Numbered from the stretch's first letter, positions 14,507-25,834 are shown. The stretch is DNA of 43,365 bases from JACVRU01 sp040902725 (GCA_040902725.1 JBBDWU010000015.1:1-43365); one strand, 5' to 3'. Notes: generated from the letters alone by a model not told the origin. Made by a program: numbers and translations.

Positions 14507-16121
14507 GCTCCACTTTGCCTTCGTGGCGGCGGATCTCCTGGACGCGGACCTCGAGCGGGTCGCCCAGGCGGTAACGCTGCGAGCTGCGGCGGCCGACGAG
14601 CTGCGTGGCGAGCGGGTTGAGCTCGAAGTAGTCGCCCTCCAGCCGCCGGGCCGGCAGGAAGCCCTCGAAGACCTCGCCGAAGCGGACGAACAGGCCGGAG
14701 CCGATCATCCCGGTGATCTCGCCCTCGAAGGTCGCGTCCCACCCCAGCTCGAACAGGCGCCGCTCGAGCAGCCAGGCGAGGCAGAGGTCGTCGGCGCGGT
14801 ACTCGAGCTGGGCGGCGGCGCGCTCGCGCGCGGAGGCGTGCTCGGCCAGCTCGCCGAGGTCGTCGGGCTGCTGCTCGTCGGAGAGCCCCAGCTCGCGCAG
14901 CAGCGCGCGGTGGACGACGAGGTCGGGGTAGCGCCGGATCGGCGACGTGAAGTGGCTGTACGCCCGGCTCGCAAGGCCGGAGTGGCCGAGGTTGGCGGGG
15001 TCGTAGCGCGCCTGCTTCAAAGACCGCAGGACGAGCGCCGGGAACGCCTCCTCCCCACGCCCGCGCACGCCCATGACGCTCTCGGCGACCGCGGCGGCCA
15101 GCTTCGCCGCGTCCCCCGGCCGCAGCCGCTCCGCGTCGGGCGCGGACGGAGTGGGCACCTCGAGATCCGCGAGCTTGGCGATCAGGAGCAGGACGGCCTG
15201 CGGGTCGGGCCGCTCGTGCACGCGGTAGAGCGCCTCGCGCTTGCGCGACGAGAGCAGCCGCGCCACCGCCTCGTTCGCGGCGATCATCAGCTCCTCGATC
15301 AGCGCGTGCGCGTCCGCCTCGCCCTCGAGCCAGGCGCGCGCGACGCCGCCCTGGCCGTCGAACTCGAAGTTGACCTCGGGCGTCTCGATCCGCAGCGCGC
15401 CGCGCGCGAACCGCTGCCGCCGAAGCTCGGCCGAGTAGGCGGCCGCGAGCTCGACCTCGGGCAGGTCCGCCTCGCCACGCCCGACCTGGCCGTACGTGAG
15501 CCGCGCGTCGCTGCGGATCACCGAGTGGTAGAAGAGCGGCTCGCCCTCGGGCGGCAGCTCGACGGTGACCGTCAGCCGGTCGACGTGCGGGCGGAGCGAG
15601 CAGACGTCCTCCGACAGCTCCGGCGGCAGCATCGGCGCCACGCGGCCGGGCACGTAGGTCGAGAACGAGCGCTCCGCGGCGCCGCGGTCGAGCGGCGTGC
15701 CGGCCGGGACATAGGCGGCGACGTCGGCGATGTGCACCCAGGCGCGGATCCCGTCGCCCTCGCGCCGGATCGAGATCGCGTCGTCGAAGTCCTTCGCCGT
15801 GTCGGGGTCGACGGTGAAGGTCGGCAGGTCGCGCAGGTCGACGCGGTCCTCGAGCGGCGGCTCGGGGACGTCGTGCGGCTCGAACGGCTCGCGCAGCCCG
15901 TCCTGCACGAGCAGCCCCTCCAGCACCGCCTCGATGTCGTCCGCCTTGCCGAGCACGCGTTCCACCCGCGCGCGGCCGCGGCCGACGGTCACCGCGGCGA
16001 GGTCGCCCGGCCCGGCGTCGCCCATGTGCTTGCGGTCGAGGAGGATCGACTGGCCCGGCTCGAAGTAGGGCTCGCCTACGACGAGCTTCCCCCGCCCGGA
16101 GATCTCGACGATCAGAGTCAG
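14475..16121 (-). CDS. rnr: RNase R-type 3'-5' exoribonuclease, short form
   Basis: About 548 residues. The RNB catalytic domain shows DPDTAKDFDDAIS (catalytic acidic cluster), and SHFTSPIRRYPDLVVHRAL is the conserved RNB signature. An S1 domain follows (FEGEITGMIGSGLFVRF). The N-terminal HTH and first cold-shock domains of classic RNase R are missing. No ATG, GTG or TTG lies near the homology start: CTG 16121 overlaps the ftsX stop in CTGA; GTG 16217 and ATG 16025 are alternatives. The CTG is therefore a tentative choice. It degrades structured RNA, and in enterobacteria works with SmpB-tmRNA in turnover of stalled mRNAs, which fits its neighbours. It is probably co-transcribed with ftsEX. 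Confidence 0.88.
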   Translation of the reverse strand: MTLIVEISGRGKLVVGEPYFEPGQSILLDRKHMGDAGPGDLAAVTVGRGRARVERVLGKADDIEAVLEGLLVQDGLREPFEPHDVPEPPLEDRVDLRDLPTFTVDPDTAKDFDDAISIRREGDGIRAWVHIADVAAYVPAGTPLDRGAAERSFSTYVPGRVAPMLPPELSEDVCSLRPHVDRLTVTVELPPEGEPLFYHSVIRSDARLTYGQVGRGEADLPEVELAAAYSAELRRQRFARGALRIETPEVNFEFDGQGGVARAWLEGEADAHALIEELMIAANEAVARLLSSRKREALYRVHERPDPQAVLLLIAKLADLEVPTPSAPDAERLRPGDAAKLAAAVAESVMGVRGRGEEAFPALVLRSLKQARYDPANLGHSGLASRAYSHFTSPIRRYPDLVVHRALLRELGLSDEQQPDDLGELAEHASARERAAAQLEYRADDLCLAWLLERRLFELGWDATFEGEITGMIGSGLFVRFGEVFEGFLPARRLEGDYFELNPLATQLVGRRSSQRYRLGDPLEVRVQEIRRHEGKVELSEPSASSAR

Positions 16122-17011
16122 ATCTTCAGGAAGCGACGGAGCGTCAGGCCGGAGCCGAGGGCGCCGAGCAGGAGGCCGACGCCGACGAGCACGGCCGCGT
16201 TCTGCCAGAACGGCCACGCGCCGACGCCGGAATCCTCGATCCGCCCCAGGATCGTCGGGAGCACGAGCCCCTTGCCGAGCGCGAGCAGCAGCACGGCCGC
16301 GAGCGAGCCCGCGAGGCCGCAGAGCAGGCCCTCGATCATGAAGGGCCCGCGCACGAACCAGTTCGTCGCCCCGACGAGCTTCATCACCTCGATCTCCCGT
16401 CGCCGCGAGAAGATCGAGAGCCGGATCGTGTTCGCGATCAGCAGCGCCGAGGCGATGCCCAGCACGAGGACGGCCGCTAAGAAGAAGCCCGAGACCACCT
16501 TCGCCACGCGCAGGATCGAGTCGGCGACCTTCTCCCCGTCGCGAACCTTCTGCACCCCGGGCAGCCCCGCCTCCCTGATCGTGGTCGAGATGAGCCGCAC
16601 GTCCTCGGCCTGCCGCGGCGACACCTCGAAGGCGTGCGGCAGCGGGTTCGAGGAGATCGACTCGACCAGCTCGGGACTGCGCTCGCGCATGATGTCGAGC
16701 GCGTCGTCCTTGGAGACGAACTTGACGGTCCGCACCTCGGGCAGCCCGATCAGGAACGTGCGGACGTCGTTGATCTGGCCTTCCGTCGCCTCGCCCTGCT
16801 GCTCGCAGGTGAGCGGCGTGCACATGTAGACCTTGACGAGCAGCTTGTTCTTCGCCTGGTCGCTCCAGGAGAGCACCCACGTCCCCAGCGCGATGAAGAG
16901 GCCGAGCAGGAACATCCCGATCAGCACGGTCATCGTCGCCGCGACGGTGGTGGAGATGTTGGCGGTGAGCGAGCGCACCGACTCGCTCAACATCATCCGG
17001 AAGCGGTTCAC
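16118..17011 (-). CDS. ftsX: Cell-division ABC transporter permease FtsX
   Basis: 297 residues from a GTG overlapping the ftsE stop (GTGA). Four membrane segments are visible: TTVAATMTVLIGMFLLGLF near residue 25, then three after residue 165. An extracellular domain of about 110 residues with two cysteines (MCTPLTC) lies between TM1 and TM2. The SRRREIEVMKLVGATNWFV coupling region before TM3 is diagnostic. With FtsE it activates a peptidoglycan hydrolase at the septum. The start of the downstream RNase R gene overlaps its stop. Confidence 0.93.
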   Translation of the reverse strand: MNRFRMMLSESVRSLTANISTTVAATMTVLIGMFLLGLFIALGTWVLSWSDQAKNKLLVKVYMCTPLTCEQQGEATEGQINDVRTFLIGLPEVRTVKFVSKDDALDIMRERSPELVESISSNPLPHAFEVSPRQAEDVRLISTTIREAGLPGVQKVRDGEKVADSILRVAKVVSGFFLAAVLVLGIASALLIANTIRLSIFSRRREIEVMKLVGATNWFVRGPFMIEGLLCGLAGSLAAVLLLALGKGLVLPTILGRIEDSGVGAWPFWQNAAVLVGVGLLLGALGSGLTLRRFLKI

Positions 17012-17778
17012 TCGGCCGCGTAGCCTCCGCGCCGCTCGTCGCGCGAGAGGCGCCCGTCCTCGAGGGCGATCACGCGCTTGCGCATCTTGTCGACCATCTC
17101 GCGGTCGTGGGTGACCATCAGGATCGTCGTGCCGGCGCGGTTGATGCGGTAGAGGAGCTGCATGATCTCGACCGACGTGTCGGGGTCGAGGTTGCCCGTC
17201 GGCTCGTCGCAGAGCAGCAGCGGCGGATGGTTGACGACGGCGCGCGCGATGGAGACGCGCTGCTGCTCGCCGCCGGAGAGCTCGTCGGGGAGGCTGTTCG
17301 TCTTGTCGGCGAGGCCGACGAGGTTCAACACCTCGGGCACCTTGCGCCGGATCGAGTTGCGGCTCTCGCCCTGCACCCTGAGCCCGTAGGCGACGTTCTC
17401 CCAGGCCGTCCGGTCGGAGAGGAGCTTGAAGTCCTGGAAGACGCAACCGAGGTTGCGGCGCAGCATCGGCACCTTCGAGTGCTTGAGCCGGCCGAGGTCG
17501 CGCCCGCCGACGAGGATGCGGCCCGAGGTCGGCTCCAGCTCCTTGAGCAGCAGCCGCACGAGCGTCGACTTGCCCGAGCCTGAGGCGCCGACGATGAAGA
17601 CGAACTCGCCCTTGTCGATCACGAAGGAGACGCCCTCGAGCGCGACGATGTCGGGCTCGTAGATCTTCGTCACCGACTCGCACACGACCATGGCGCCGGG
17701 GCTCGGCGCCGCACGCGGTGCGGCTTCGGGCTCCGCGAGCGCGGACGTGGACTGGGTCTGGAGGTCGGGTTCCTGCAC
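17008..17778 (-). CDS. ftsE: Cell-division ATP-binding protein FtsE
   Basis: 256 residues from GTG 17778. The ABC ATPase core shows Walker A GASGSGKST, Q-loop VFQDFKLL, signature LSGGEQQR, Walker B LLLCDEPTGNLD and the H-loop VTHD. The first 29 residues are a Pro/Ala-rich extension; the conserved FtsE start would be the internal ATG at 17691 (MVVCESVTKIY), so the true start is open. It forms the FtsEX complex with the next gene, which it overlaps. Confidence 0.93.
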   Translation of the reverse strand: MQEPDLQTQSTSALAEPEAAPRAAPSPGAMVVCESVTKIYEPDIVALEGVSFVIDKGEFVFIVGASGSGKSTLVRLLLKELEPTSGRILVGGRDLGRLKHSKVPMLRRNLGCVFQDFKLLSDRTAWENVAYGLRVQGESRNSIRRKVPEVLNLVGLADKTNSLPDELSGGEQQRVSIARAVVNHPPLLLCDEPTGNLDPDTSVEIMQLLYRINRAGTTILMVTHDREMVDKMRKRVIALEDGRLSRDERRGGYAAE

Positions 17779-17829
17779 CGGGATGGACGAGGACGGCCGC
17801 TTAGCCGCGCCGGTCGAGGTCGCGGGTCA

Positions 17830-17849
17830 GTCTAGCTGAGGGCCTAGAC
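17830..17849 (-). terminator. Hairpin at the prfB stop
   Basis: GTCTAG and CTAGAC form a 6-bp stem with an 8-nt loop that includes the prfB stop codon region. It is weak, with no U-run. Confidence 0.3.
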
Positions 17850-18948
17850 AACGTTCCCCGCGGCCTTCTCCAGCAGATAGGCGTGGATGAAGCCGTCGAG
17901 GTCGCCGTCGAGCACGCCCTGCGTGTTCCCGGCCTCGTGGCCCGTGCGGTGATCCTTGACGAGCTGGTACGGCTGGAGGACGTAGCTCCGGATCTGGCTG
18001 CCGAAGCCGATGTCCTGGGCGGCCCCGCGCTCGCGGGCCAGCTCGGCCTCCCGCTCCTCCTCGCGCAGCTCGGCGAGCCGCGAGCGGAGGATGCGGAGCG
18101 CGGTCTGCTTGTTCGCCGTCTGCGAGCGCTCGTTCTGGCACTGGACGACGATGCCGGTGGGGATGTGCGTGATGCGCACGGCGGAGTCGGTCTTGTTGAC
18201 GTGCTGGCCGCCGGCGCCGCTGGCGCGGTAGGTGTCGATCCGCAGGTCGCCCTCGTCCACCTCGACCGCGCCCTCGTCGGCGATCAGCGGCGCCACGATC
18301 ACCTGCGCGAAGCTCGTGTGCCGCCGGTGGGCCTGGTCGAAGGGCGAGAGCCGGACGAGCCGGTGGACGCCGCGCTCCGCCTTCAGGATCCCGTACGCGT
18401 TCTCTCCGCGCACCGTGAACGTCGCCGACTTGAGCCCCGCCTCCTCCCCCGGGCTGGCCTCGACCAGCTCCGTCTGGAAGCCGCGGTCTTCGGCCCAGCG
18501 CAGGTACATCCGCAGCAGGATCTCCGTCCAGTCCTGCGCGTCGGTGCCGCCGGTGCCCGCGTGGATCGTCACCACTGCGTCGCCGGCGTCGTACTCGCCG
18601 GTGAAGAGCGCGTCCTCCTGAAGCCGCCCGAGCTCGCGCTGGATCGGCGCCAGCGAGTCGGCGATCTCCGCCGCCATGTCGCCGTCCATCGCCAGCAGCT
18701 CGCGGGCGTCCTCGTAGTCGCGGCGCAGGCGCTCGTAGCGCTCGAGGCGGCGGGTAAGGCGAGCGTGCTCGGCGGAGACGGCCGCGGCCCGCTGCTGATC
18801 GTCCCAGAATCCCGGCTCGCCCAGCTCACGCTCGAGCTCGGCGACGCGAGTCGCTAGCGACTCGGGGTCAAAGGTAATCACGGACCCAGTCGAGCTGGGC
18901 CCCGATCTCCTTCAGCTGCTCCTCGGCGCTCGGGGTCTGTTCGGCCAC
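17844..18948 (-). CDS. prfB: Peptide chain release factor 2 with programmed +1 frameshift
   Basis: RF2 with AGAGGQHVNKTDSAV (GGQ) and the stop-codon-recognition tripeptide SPF in VRLSPFDQAHRRHTS. The main frame is open from 18881 only through an internal GTG. The upstream zero frame from GTG 18948 encodes 26 codons (AEQTPSAEEQLKEIGAQLD..., ending in RDYL) and then meets TGA at 18870-18868 in CTT TGA C. A +1 slip at CTT yields RDYL-DPESL, exactly the RF2 family sequence. This is the classic autoregulatory frameshift. The SD-like stimulator upstream is weak (GGG about 11 nt before CTT). TACGCT (18955-18960) is 6 nt before the GTG, suggesting leaderless mRNA. Confidence 0.95.
18867..18873 (-). 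promoter_or_regulatory. prfB +1 frameshift site CTT TGA C
   Basis: Slippery CTT followed by an in-frame TGA and C after 26 codons, at nearly the same codon position as in E. coli. Low RF2 slows termination at UGA and favours the +1 shift, closing an autoregulatory loop (established for the family). Confidence 0.93.
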
Positions 18949-18991
18949 CCTGGAAGCGTAACCGCGGAGCCGTCGGTGCCGTTAGAGGCCT

Positions 18992-19360
18992 ATGACCTCC
19001 CGGTCCAGCGCGGCCCTCCGCGCCCTCAACGAGACGCGAGTGCGCGAGGTGAACGAGGAGATCGCGCGGGCGAACCGGCGCTTCGGCTCGGCCCCGAACG
19101 AACAGGGCCTGGCGTTCCACGTCCTCTGCGAGTGCGGAACGCGCGGCTGCGCCGAGCTGCTGGACGTCGAAGCGGCCGCCTTCGAAGCCGTGCGCACGCA
19201 CCCGGGCCGCTTCCTGGTCGTCGCCGGTCACGACCTGCCGGAGATCGAGCGCGTGGTCGAGCGGACGGAGCAGTTCGCGGTCGTCGAAAAGATCGGCGCG
19301 GCGCGGGCGGTCGCCCAGCGGACGGATCCGAGGAATCCGCACTCGTCCTCGGCGCTCTAG
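18992..19360 (+). CDS. Small CxC/C-motif protein, copy A
   Basis: 122 residues, unnamed family. An N-terminal helix (ALRALNETRVREVNEEIA) precedes a metal-site-like HVLCECGTRGCAELLDV, then an E-x-V-R-x-x-P-x-R-F and PGH/AGHD segment. I recall similar short proteins, often in several copies, in Thermoleophilia-like actinobacteria. A second copy is at 21617. The two are identical over 65 bp near the 5' end (19001-19065 and 21626-21690) but diverge afterwards. Function unknown; the three Cys suggest Zn binding. Confidence 0.7.
   Translation: MTSRSSAALRALNETRVREVNEEIARANRRFGSAPNEQGLAFHVLCECGTRGCAELLDVEAAAFEAVRTHPGRFLVVAGHDLPEIERVVERTEQFAVVEKIGAARAVAQRTDPRNPHSSSAL
19001..19065 (+). repeat. 65-bp direct repeat, copy A (second copy 21626-21690)
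   Basis: Identical base for base to 21626-21690, including synonymous positions, whereas the downstream parts of the two genes diverge strongly. Together with copy B it brackets the methyltransferase insert. Confidence 0.8.
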
Positions 19361-19400
19361 GAGAGTTTGGCGAAATAAACGCGGTTCGGCCGTGAACCGG

Positions 19401-19643
19401 CTAGCCGACGTGCCAGGTCATGTTGCAGTTGCCGCAGTGGACCTGCGTCACCTTGTCTTTCTTAGACAGTCCAGTTGCGAGGATCGAAAAGCCAGCAGTG
19501 AGCACGGCCCCGGTCGCCTTGCCGCCGCTGATTCCCTTCTTGACCTTTACACCCTTGGCGCGAACCTGCCCGCTCGCTTGGCAATGGGGACAGATCATCG
19601 CGGGATTGACCGGCCCCCATGTCGTGTCCTCAGCCCATCCCAT
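19401..19643 (-). CDS. Small zinc-ribbon protein with one hydrophobic segment
   Basis: 80 residues. A first Cys pair ICPHCQ lies near residue 18 and a second, CGNC, near residue 71, flanking a Gly/Ala-rich hydrophobic stretch (GAVLTAGFSILATGLS) that could be a membrane hairpin or buried helix. The lysine content and lower GC differ from the surrounding housekeeping genes and match the neighbouring methyltransferase gene, so it probably arrived with it. No family name recognised. Confidence 0.65.
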   Translation of the reverse strand: MGWAEDTTWGPVNPAMICPHCQASGQVRAKGVKVKKGISGGKATGAVLTAGFSILATGLSKKDKVTQVHCGNCNMTWHVG

Positions 19644-19882
19644 AGGAACGAGTATGCGCTTTTACTGCCCCGTCTGTCTACGGGTCGAAAGGTCCACATG
19701 ATCGGCCGCTGTACGGGTCAACGCGGCGAGGGCTATGGCCTCTCGCGCGCGGCTGAGTGCCTGCGCGAGCCGCGCGAGCAGCGTCAGGTCCCCGCGTGAG
19801 AAGCCGGACGCGCGCCAAGCCGCGAACGCGGAGGGGGCGAGGCCGTAAGTCGTGCTTCAAGCGCCCGAACTCGCGCCACGGT
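19644..19882. other. Gap without a supported gene
   Basis: 239 bp upstream of the zinc-ribbon gene and downstream of the methyltransferase gene. Open frames here are Arg/Pro-rich and unlike protein. No terminator or RNA is evident. Confidence 0.4.
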
Positions 19883-21379
19883 CTACCCCACCGCCACCGC
19901 AAGATCGCTCTCGACCAACTCTTCGGCGGACGGACGAGCGTCGCGGGGCCTCGCGCTCGGGAGTAGATCGAGATACATTTGCCTCGCCTCCGGCGTCGGT
20001 GTTACGAGCTCTGACACGTCCTCGAGTAGCTGCCCCACCTCGACGAGCTCGATCTCCCAGCCCTTCGTCGCCTTCACGCGTGCGGCCTCTTCGTAAGCTC
20101 CTTTCGTGAAGCTAAATGCGACGATGTAGCCCCTTTGCTTTTGCTCTCTGTCGAGTGCGGCTTCGAAATTATCCACGGTGTTCCTGCCGACACGATCCGA
20201 TTGCTTGGCTTGGATCGGGAGATGCTCCATGAACGAGTAGCCATCGACGCCCATATCCCCAGTCTTGCGAGAAGAGTGGATTCCATTGAAGCGCTGGATG
20301 ACCCAGTTTTGGAACTCGAAGTGTTTTAGCTCCCGAAGCGCATCCTCGCTGACGGGGAGGCCAACAAGCTTTACGTTCGCGGCACCTAGCTTGTCCATGC
20401 GCCGCTTCATAAGCCCGACCGCGGTAGGGCTTATGTCGATCCCAATCCACTGACGCTTGAGCCGTTCTGCGACTGCGATGGTGGTCCCGCACCCGCAGAA
20501 TGGATCGAGCACAACATCGTGGGGGTTGCTGCTTGCCTGGATAATCCGTTCCAGCAAGGACTCGGGCTTTTGCGTCGGGTAGCCGAGCTTCTCGCGCGAG
20601 CGATTGTTGATGACCTGAATGTCCGTCCAGACGTTCTGAACCGGCACGCCGGGCATCTCGTCGAGGTAGCGCTTGTATTGCGGCACAGCGCCTGGGCGCG
20701 TCTGGATGACGCGCCCTTGCTTGTACAACTCGTCCATCTTCTCTTTGCTGTAGCGCCAGTAGCGGGTTACCCCAAGAAACTCGTATTGCGGGTTGCCCTT
20801 CGACGCTCCACCTGGCCCTTGCAGGTTGTCAATCCGGTAGCGGCGTCCGTCTGCGTCTGCGCGCCGGTAGTCGCGCTCGAGATAAGCAGGGTCATACTCC
20901 GTGTAGAGCTGATTCCAAGTCCTATCGTCACCTTTGGAATAGAAGAGGATCGTGTCGCTCACCCGGCCGAAGTGCCTCGCCCCCTGCTTCGTGTCGCTGT
21001 GGGCGCTGCTTCGCTTCCAGGTGATCTCGTTTACGAATCGCTTGCGGCTGCCAAAGACTCCGTCCACCATGACCTTGAGGTAGTGGCTGGCGGTCGGGTC
21101 GCAGTGCAAGTACATGGAGCCGTTCGGCTTGAGGATGCGGTGTAGCTCGATCATCCGCTCGCGCATCCAATCGACATACACCTCGATGCCGCCTTCCCAC
21201 CTGTCCTCGAACGAGCGAACTTCCGCCTCGTCCCCCCAAATGACCTCGTAGGTGCGGTTCGTGAAGAAGGGAGGATCGAGGTAAATCAGGTCGATGCACT
21301 CGGCGGGAAACTGTGAAAGCCGGTTCAGGTTCTCGTCGCAGTAGATCACTCCGGATTCGAGATAGCTGATCGGTGCCAC
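19883..21379 (-). CDS. Beta-class DNA methyltransferase fused to an Mrr-like nuclease domain
   Basis: 498 residues. Residues 1-330 form an amino-methyltransferase of the beta class: DPPF (35-38, motif IV) precedes the SAM motif DPFCGCGTT (292-300). A YPTQKP motif (267-272) and WIGIDIS (311-317) follow the expected order. Residues 120-265 probably carry target recognition. Residues of about 350-430 resemble the Mrr catalytic core: MGVDGY (376-381), then PIQAKQ (388-393). Modification and restriction would thus be on one chain, as in type IIG-like enzymes, or the Mrr part may only bind. GC content is visibly lower than in the flanks. Target sequence unknown. Confidence 0.88.
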   Translation of the reverse strand: MAPISYLESGVIYCDENLNRLSQFPAECIDLIYLDPPFFTNRTYEVIWGDEAEVRSFEDRWEGGIEVYVDWMRERMIELHRILKPNGSMYLHCDPTASHYLKVMVDGVFGSRKRFVNEITWKRSSAHSDTKQGARHFGRVSDTILFYSKGDDRTWNQLYTEYDPAYLERDYRRADADGRRYRIDNLQGPGGASKGNPQYEFLGVTRYWRYSKEKMDELYKQGRVIQTRPGAVPQYKRYLDEMPGVPVQNVWTDIQVINNRSREKLGYPTQKPESLLERIIQASSNPHDVVLDPFCGCGTTIAVAERLKRQWIGIDISPTAVGLMKRRMDKLGAANVKLVGLPVSEDALRELKHFEFQNWVIQRFNGIHSSRKTGDMGVDGYSFMEHLPIQAKQSDRVGRNTVDNFEAALDREQKQRGYIVAFSFTKGAYEEAARVKATKGWEIELVEVGQLLEDVSELVTPTPEARQMYLDLLPSARPRDARPSAEELVESDLAVAVG

Positions 21380-21616
21380 GGGAGAGGGCGACCATACGCC
21401 CCTGTGGACAACTTCTCAACAGCCACGTCGAAGAGGGCCATGCTGTCCGATACCGCGGGCACACTTTGTCCTGCAAATAGGGAAAAAGGAGGTTCCCGAA
21501 GCGCGAACTTCCAGCGTGCGAAGATCGGCACAATGCGCCGTTCGCTAGTCGAATCGCTAGCCCTCCTAGTAGGCGACCGAGCGAAACCGCCGAGCGGCCT
21601 GCTCCGTTAGAAGCCC
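21380..21616. other. AT-richer intergenic region upstream of the methyltransferase and copy B
   Basis: 237 bp, divergent promoter region. It contains the most A/T-rich stretch nearby (21470-21495). No gene or clear hairpin; the GTTAGA upstream of copy B is also found before copy A. Confidence 0.4.
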
Positions 21617-21961
21617 ATGACCCCACGGTCCAGCGCGGCCCTCCGCGCCCTCAACGAGACGCGAGTGCGCGAGGTGAACGAGGAGATCGCCAAGGCGAAC
21701 CGGCAGCTCGGGCCGGTCGACGACGTTTCGGGATCGCTGCACGTCCTCTGCGAGTGCGGCACGCAGGGCTGCGCGACCCTACTCGAGGTCGCGGGGGCGG
21801 AGTACGAGGCCGTGCGGTCGCAGCCGGAGCAGTTTCTCGTCGCGCCCGGCCACGACCAGCCCGACATCGAGCGCGTGGCGGAGGTGAGCGAGGAGTTCGC
21901 GGTGGTGGCGAAGGTCGGGGTGGCGAAGACGGTCGCCGAGGAGACGGATCCGGCGCCTTAG
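21617..21961 (+). CDS. Small CxC/C-motif protein, copy B
   Basis: 114 residues, paralogue of the protein at 18992. It carries HVLCECGTQGCATLLEV and APGHDQPDIERV. The N-terminal 20 residues are nearly identical (RSSAALRALNETRVREVNEE), but the rest is only moderately similar. It converges on secA, with only 1 bp between the stops. Either the family was duplicated before the methyltransferase segment came between, or recombination between copies brought it in. Function unknown. Confidence 0.7.
   Translation: MTPRSSAALRALNETRVREVNEEIAKANRQLGPVDDVSGSLHVLCECGTQGCATLLEVAGAEYEAVRSQPEQFLVAPGHDQPDIERVAEVSEEFAVVAKVGVAKTVAEETDPAP
21626..21690 (+). repeat. 65-bp direct repeat, copy B
   Basis: Exact match of 19001-19065; see that entry. 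Confidence 0.8.
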
Positions 21962-21962
21962 G

Positions 21963-24752
<2,790 letters not shown>

Positions 24753-24770
24753 CGCCCCAAGAGTAGCCGC

Positions 24771-25292
24771 CTACAGCGGGGCTACCCGAACCTCCCAGAG
24801 CTTGCCGTCCAGGCGCTCGGCGTGGACGACGCCGTCCTGCTCGAGCAGCCGCTCGAGCTCCGGGACGGTGCCGAAGGCGGTGGCGCCGTCGACGACGAGC
24901 GTGCGCTGACCCTCGGTGATCGCGAGGTCGACGACGTCGCCGGCCGGGTCGTCCTCGAGCGAGATCACCGCGATGCGCGTGGCGGCGACCGCCCAGAGGT
25001 CGCCGTCGCGGCGGACGGCCTCGGCCCGGAACGGCGGCTCGAGCCCGAGCGCCTCCGCGAGCGGCACCTCCGCCTCGTCGCCGAGCAGCGTCCCGTCCTC
25101 CAGCAGGACGAACTCCCGCTGGTCGCCTTCGAGCCCGGGCACGCGCGCGGTTGCGACCGCGTCCCAGCGCCGCGGCCTCGCCAGGCCGTGGACTCCCGCC
25201 TGGTCCCAGGGGGCGCGCGGGGGCTCCCGCTCGACCAGCCCTCCCTCCTCGGCGAGCCGCTGATGGAGCGGCTTCCGCCGCCAGAAGGGCAC
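24771..25292 (-). CDS. Conserved hypothetical protein between hpf and secA
   Basis: 173 residues from GTG 25292, two bases after the hpf stop, so co-transcribed with hpf. The N-terminus (VPFWRRKPLHQRLAEEGGL) is basic. The remainder is a run of short beta-strands with E/D-rich turns (WAVAATRIAVISLEDDPAGDVVDLAITEG), without cysteines or catalytic motifs. I do not recognise a family. Its fixed place between ribosome hibernation and SecA genes is the only functional hint. Confidence 0.75.
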   Translation of the reverse strand: MPFWRRKPLHQRLAEEGGLVEREPPRAPWDQAGVHGLARPRRWDAVATARVPGLEGDQREFVLLEDGTLLGDEAEVPLAEALGLEPPFRAEAVRRDGDLWAVAATRIAVISLEDDPAGDVVDLAITEGQRTLVVDGATAFGTVPELERLLEQDGVVHAERLDGKLWEVRVAPL

Positions 25293-25294
25293 GG

Positions 25295-25834
25295 CTAGGC
25301 CGGCTCGATCAGCCCGTAGCCGCCGGCGCGGCGGCGGTAGAGGACGTTGATGTCCTCGGAGTCGGCATTGCGGAAGACGAAGAAGTCGTGGCCGATCAGC
25401 TCCAGCTGGAGCGCGGCCTCCTCGGCCGACATCGGCTTCACCGCGAACTGCTTCGACTTCACGATCTCCGGGCTGTCGTCGGGTGTCACGTGCAGGCCTC
25501 CCTGGTCGGCGGCCGCGGCCGCGCCGCGCTGGTCGCGGCGGGTGCGCCGGTCGCGATAGTGCTTGACCTGCCGGAGCAGCTTGTCCGCCAGCTGGTCGAT
25601 CGACGCCTTCATGTCGGTCGACGCCTCGCGGGCACGCAGCACCGGCCCCTTCGTCCAGACCGTCGCCTCCGCCACCTGGTTGGCGGCGATCGACGGGTTC
25701 CGCTCCACGGTGAGCTCCACCTCGACGAGCGTCAGCTCGTGGAGCCTGCCCTCGAGCTTGCTCAGCTTCTGCTCGGCGTAGCTGCGGATGGAGTCGCTGA
25801 CCTCGACGTTCTTGCCCTTCACCTGAAGTCGCAT
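25295..25834 (-). CDS. hpf: Ribosome hibernation promoting factor, long form
   Basis: 179 residues. The N-terminal RaiA/YfiA domain (VKGKNVEVSDSIRSYAEQKL, then LVEVELTVERN) is joined by a linker near residues 100-125 to the C-terminal dimerisation domain (VKSKQFAVKPMSAEEAALQL, GHDFFVFRNA, NVLYRRRAGGYGLIEP). Long HPF dimerises 70S ribosomes to 100S in stationary phase. GAGGAGA just upstream of the ATG is a good Shine-Dalgarno. Confidence 0.96.
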   Translation of the reverse strand: MRLQVKGKNVEVSDSIRSYAEQKLSKLEGRLHELTLVEVELTVERNPSIAANQVAEATVWTKGPVLRAREASTDMKASIDQLADKLLRQVKHYRDRRTRRDQRGAAAAADQGGLHVTPDDSPEIVKSKQFAVKPMSAEEAALQLELIGHDFFVFRNADSEDINVLYRRRAGGYGLIEPA

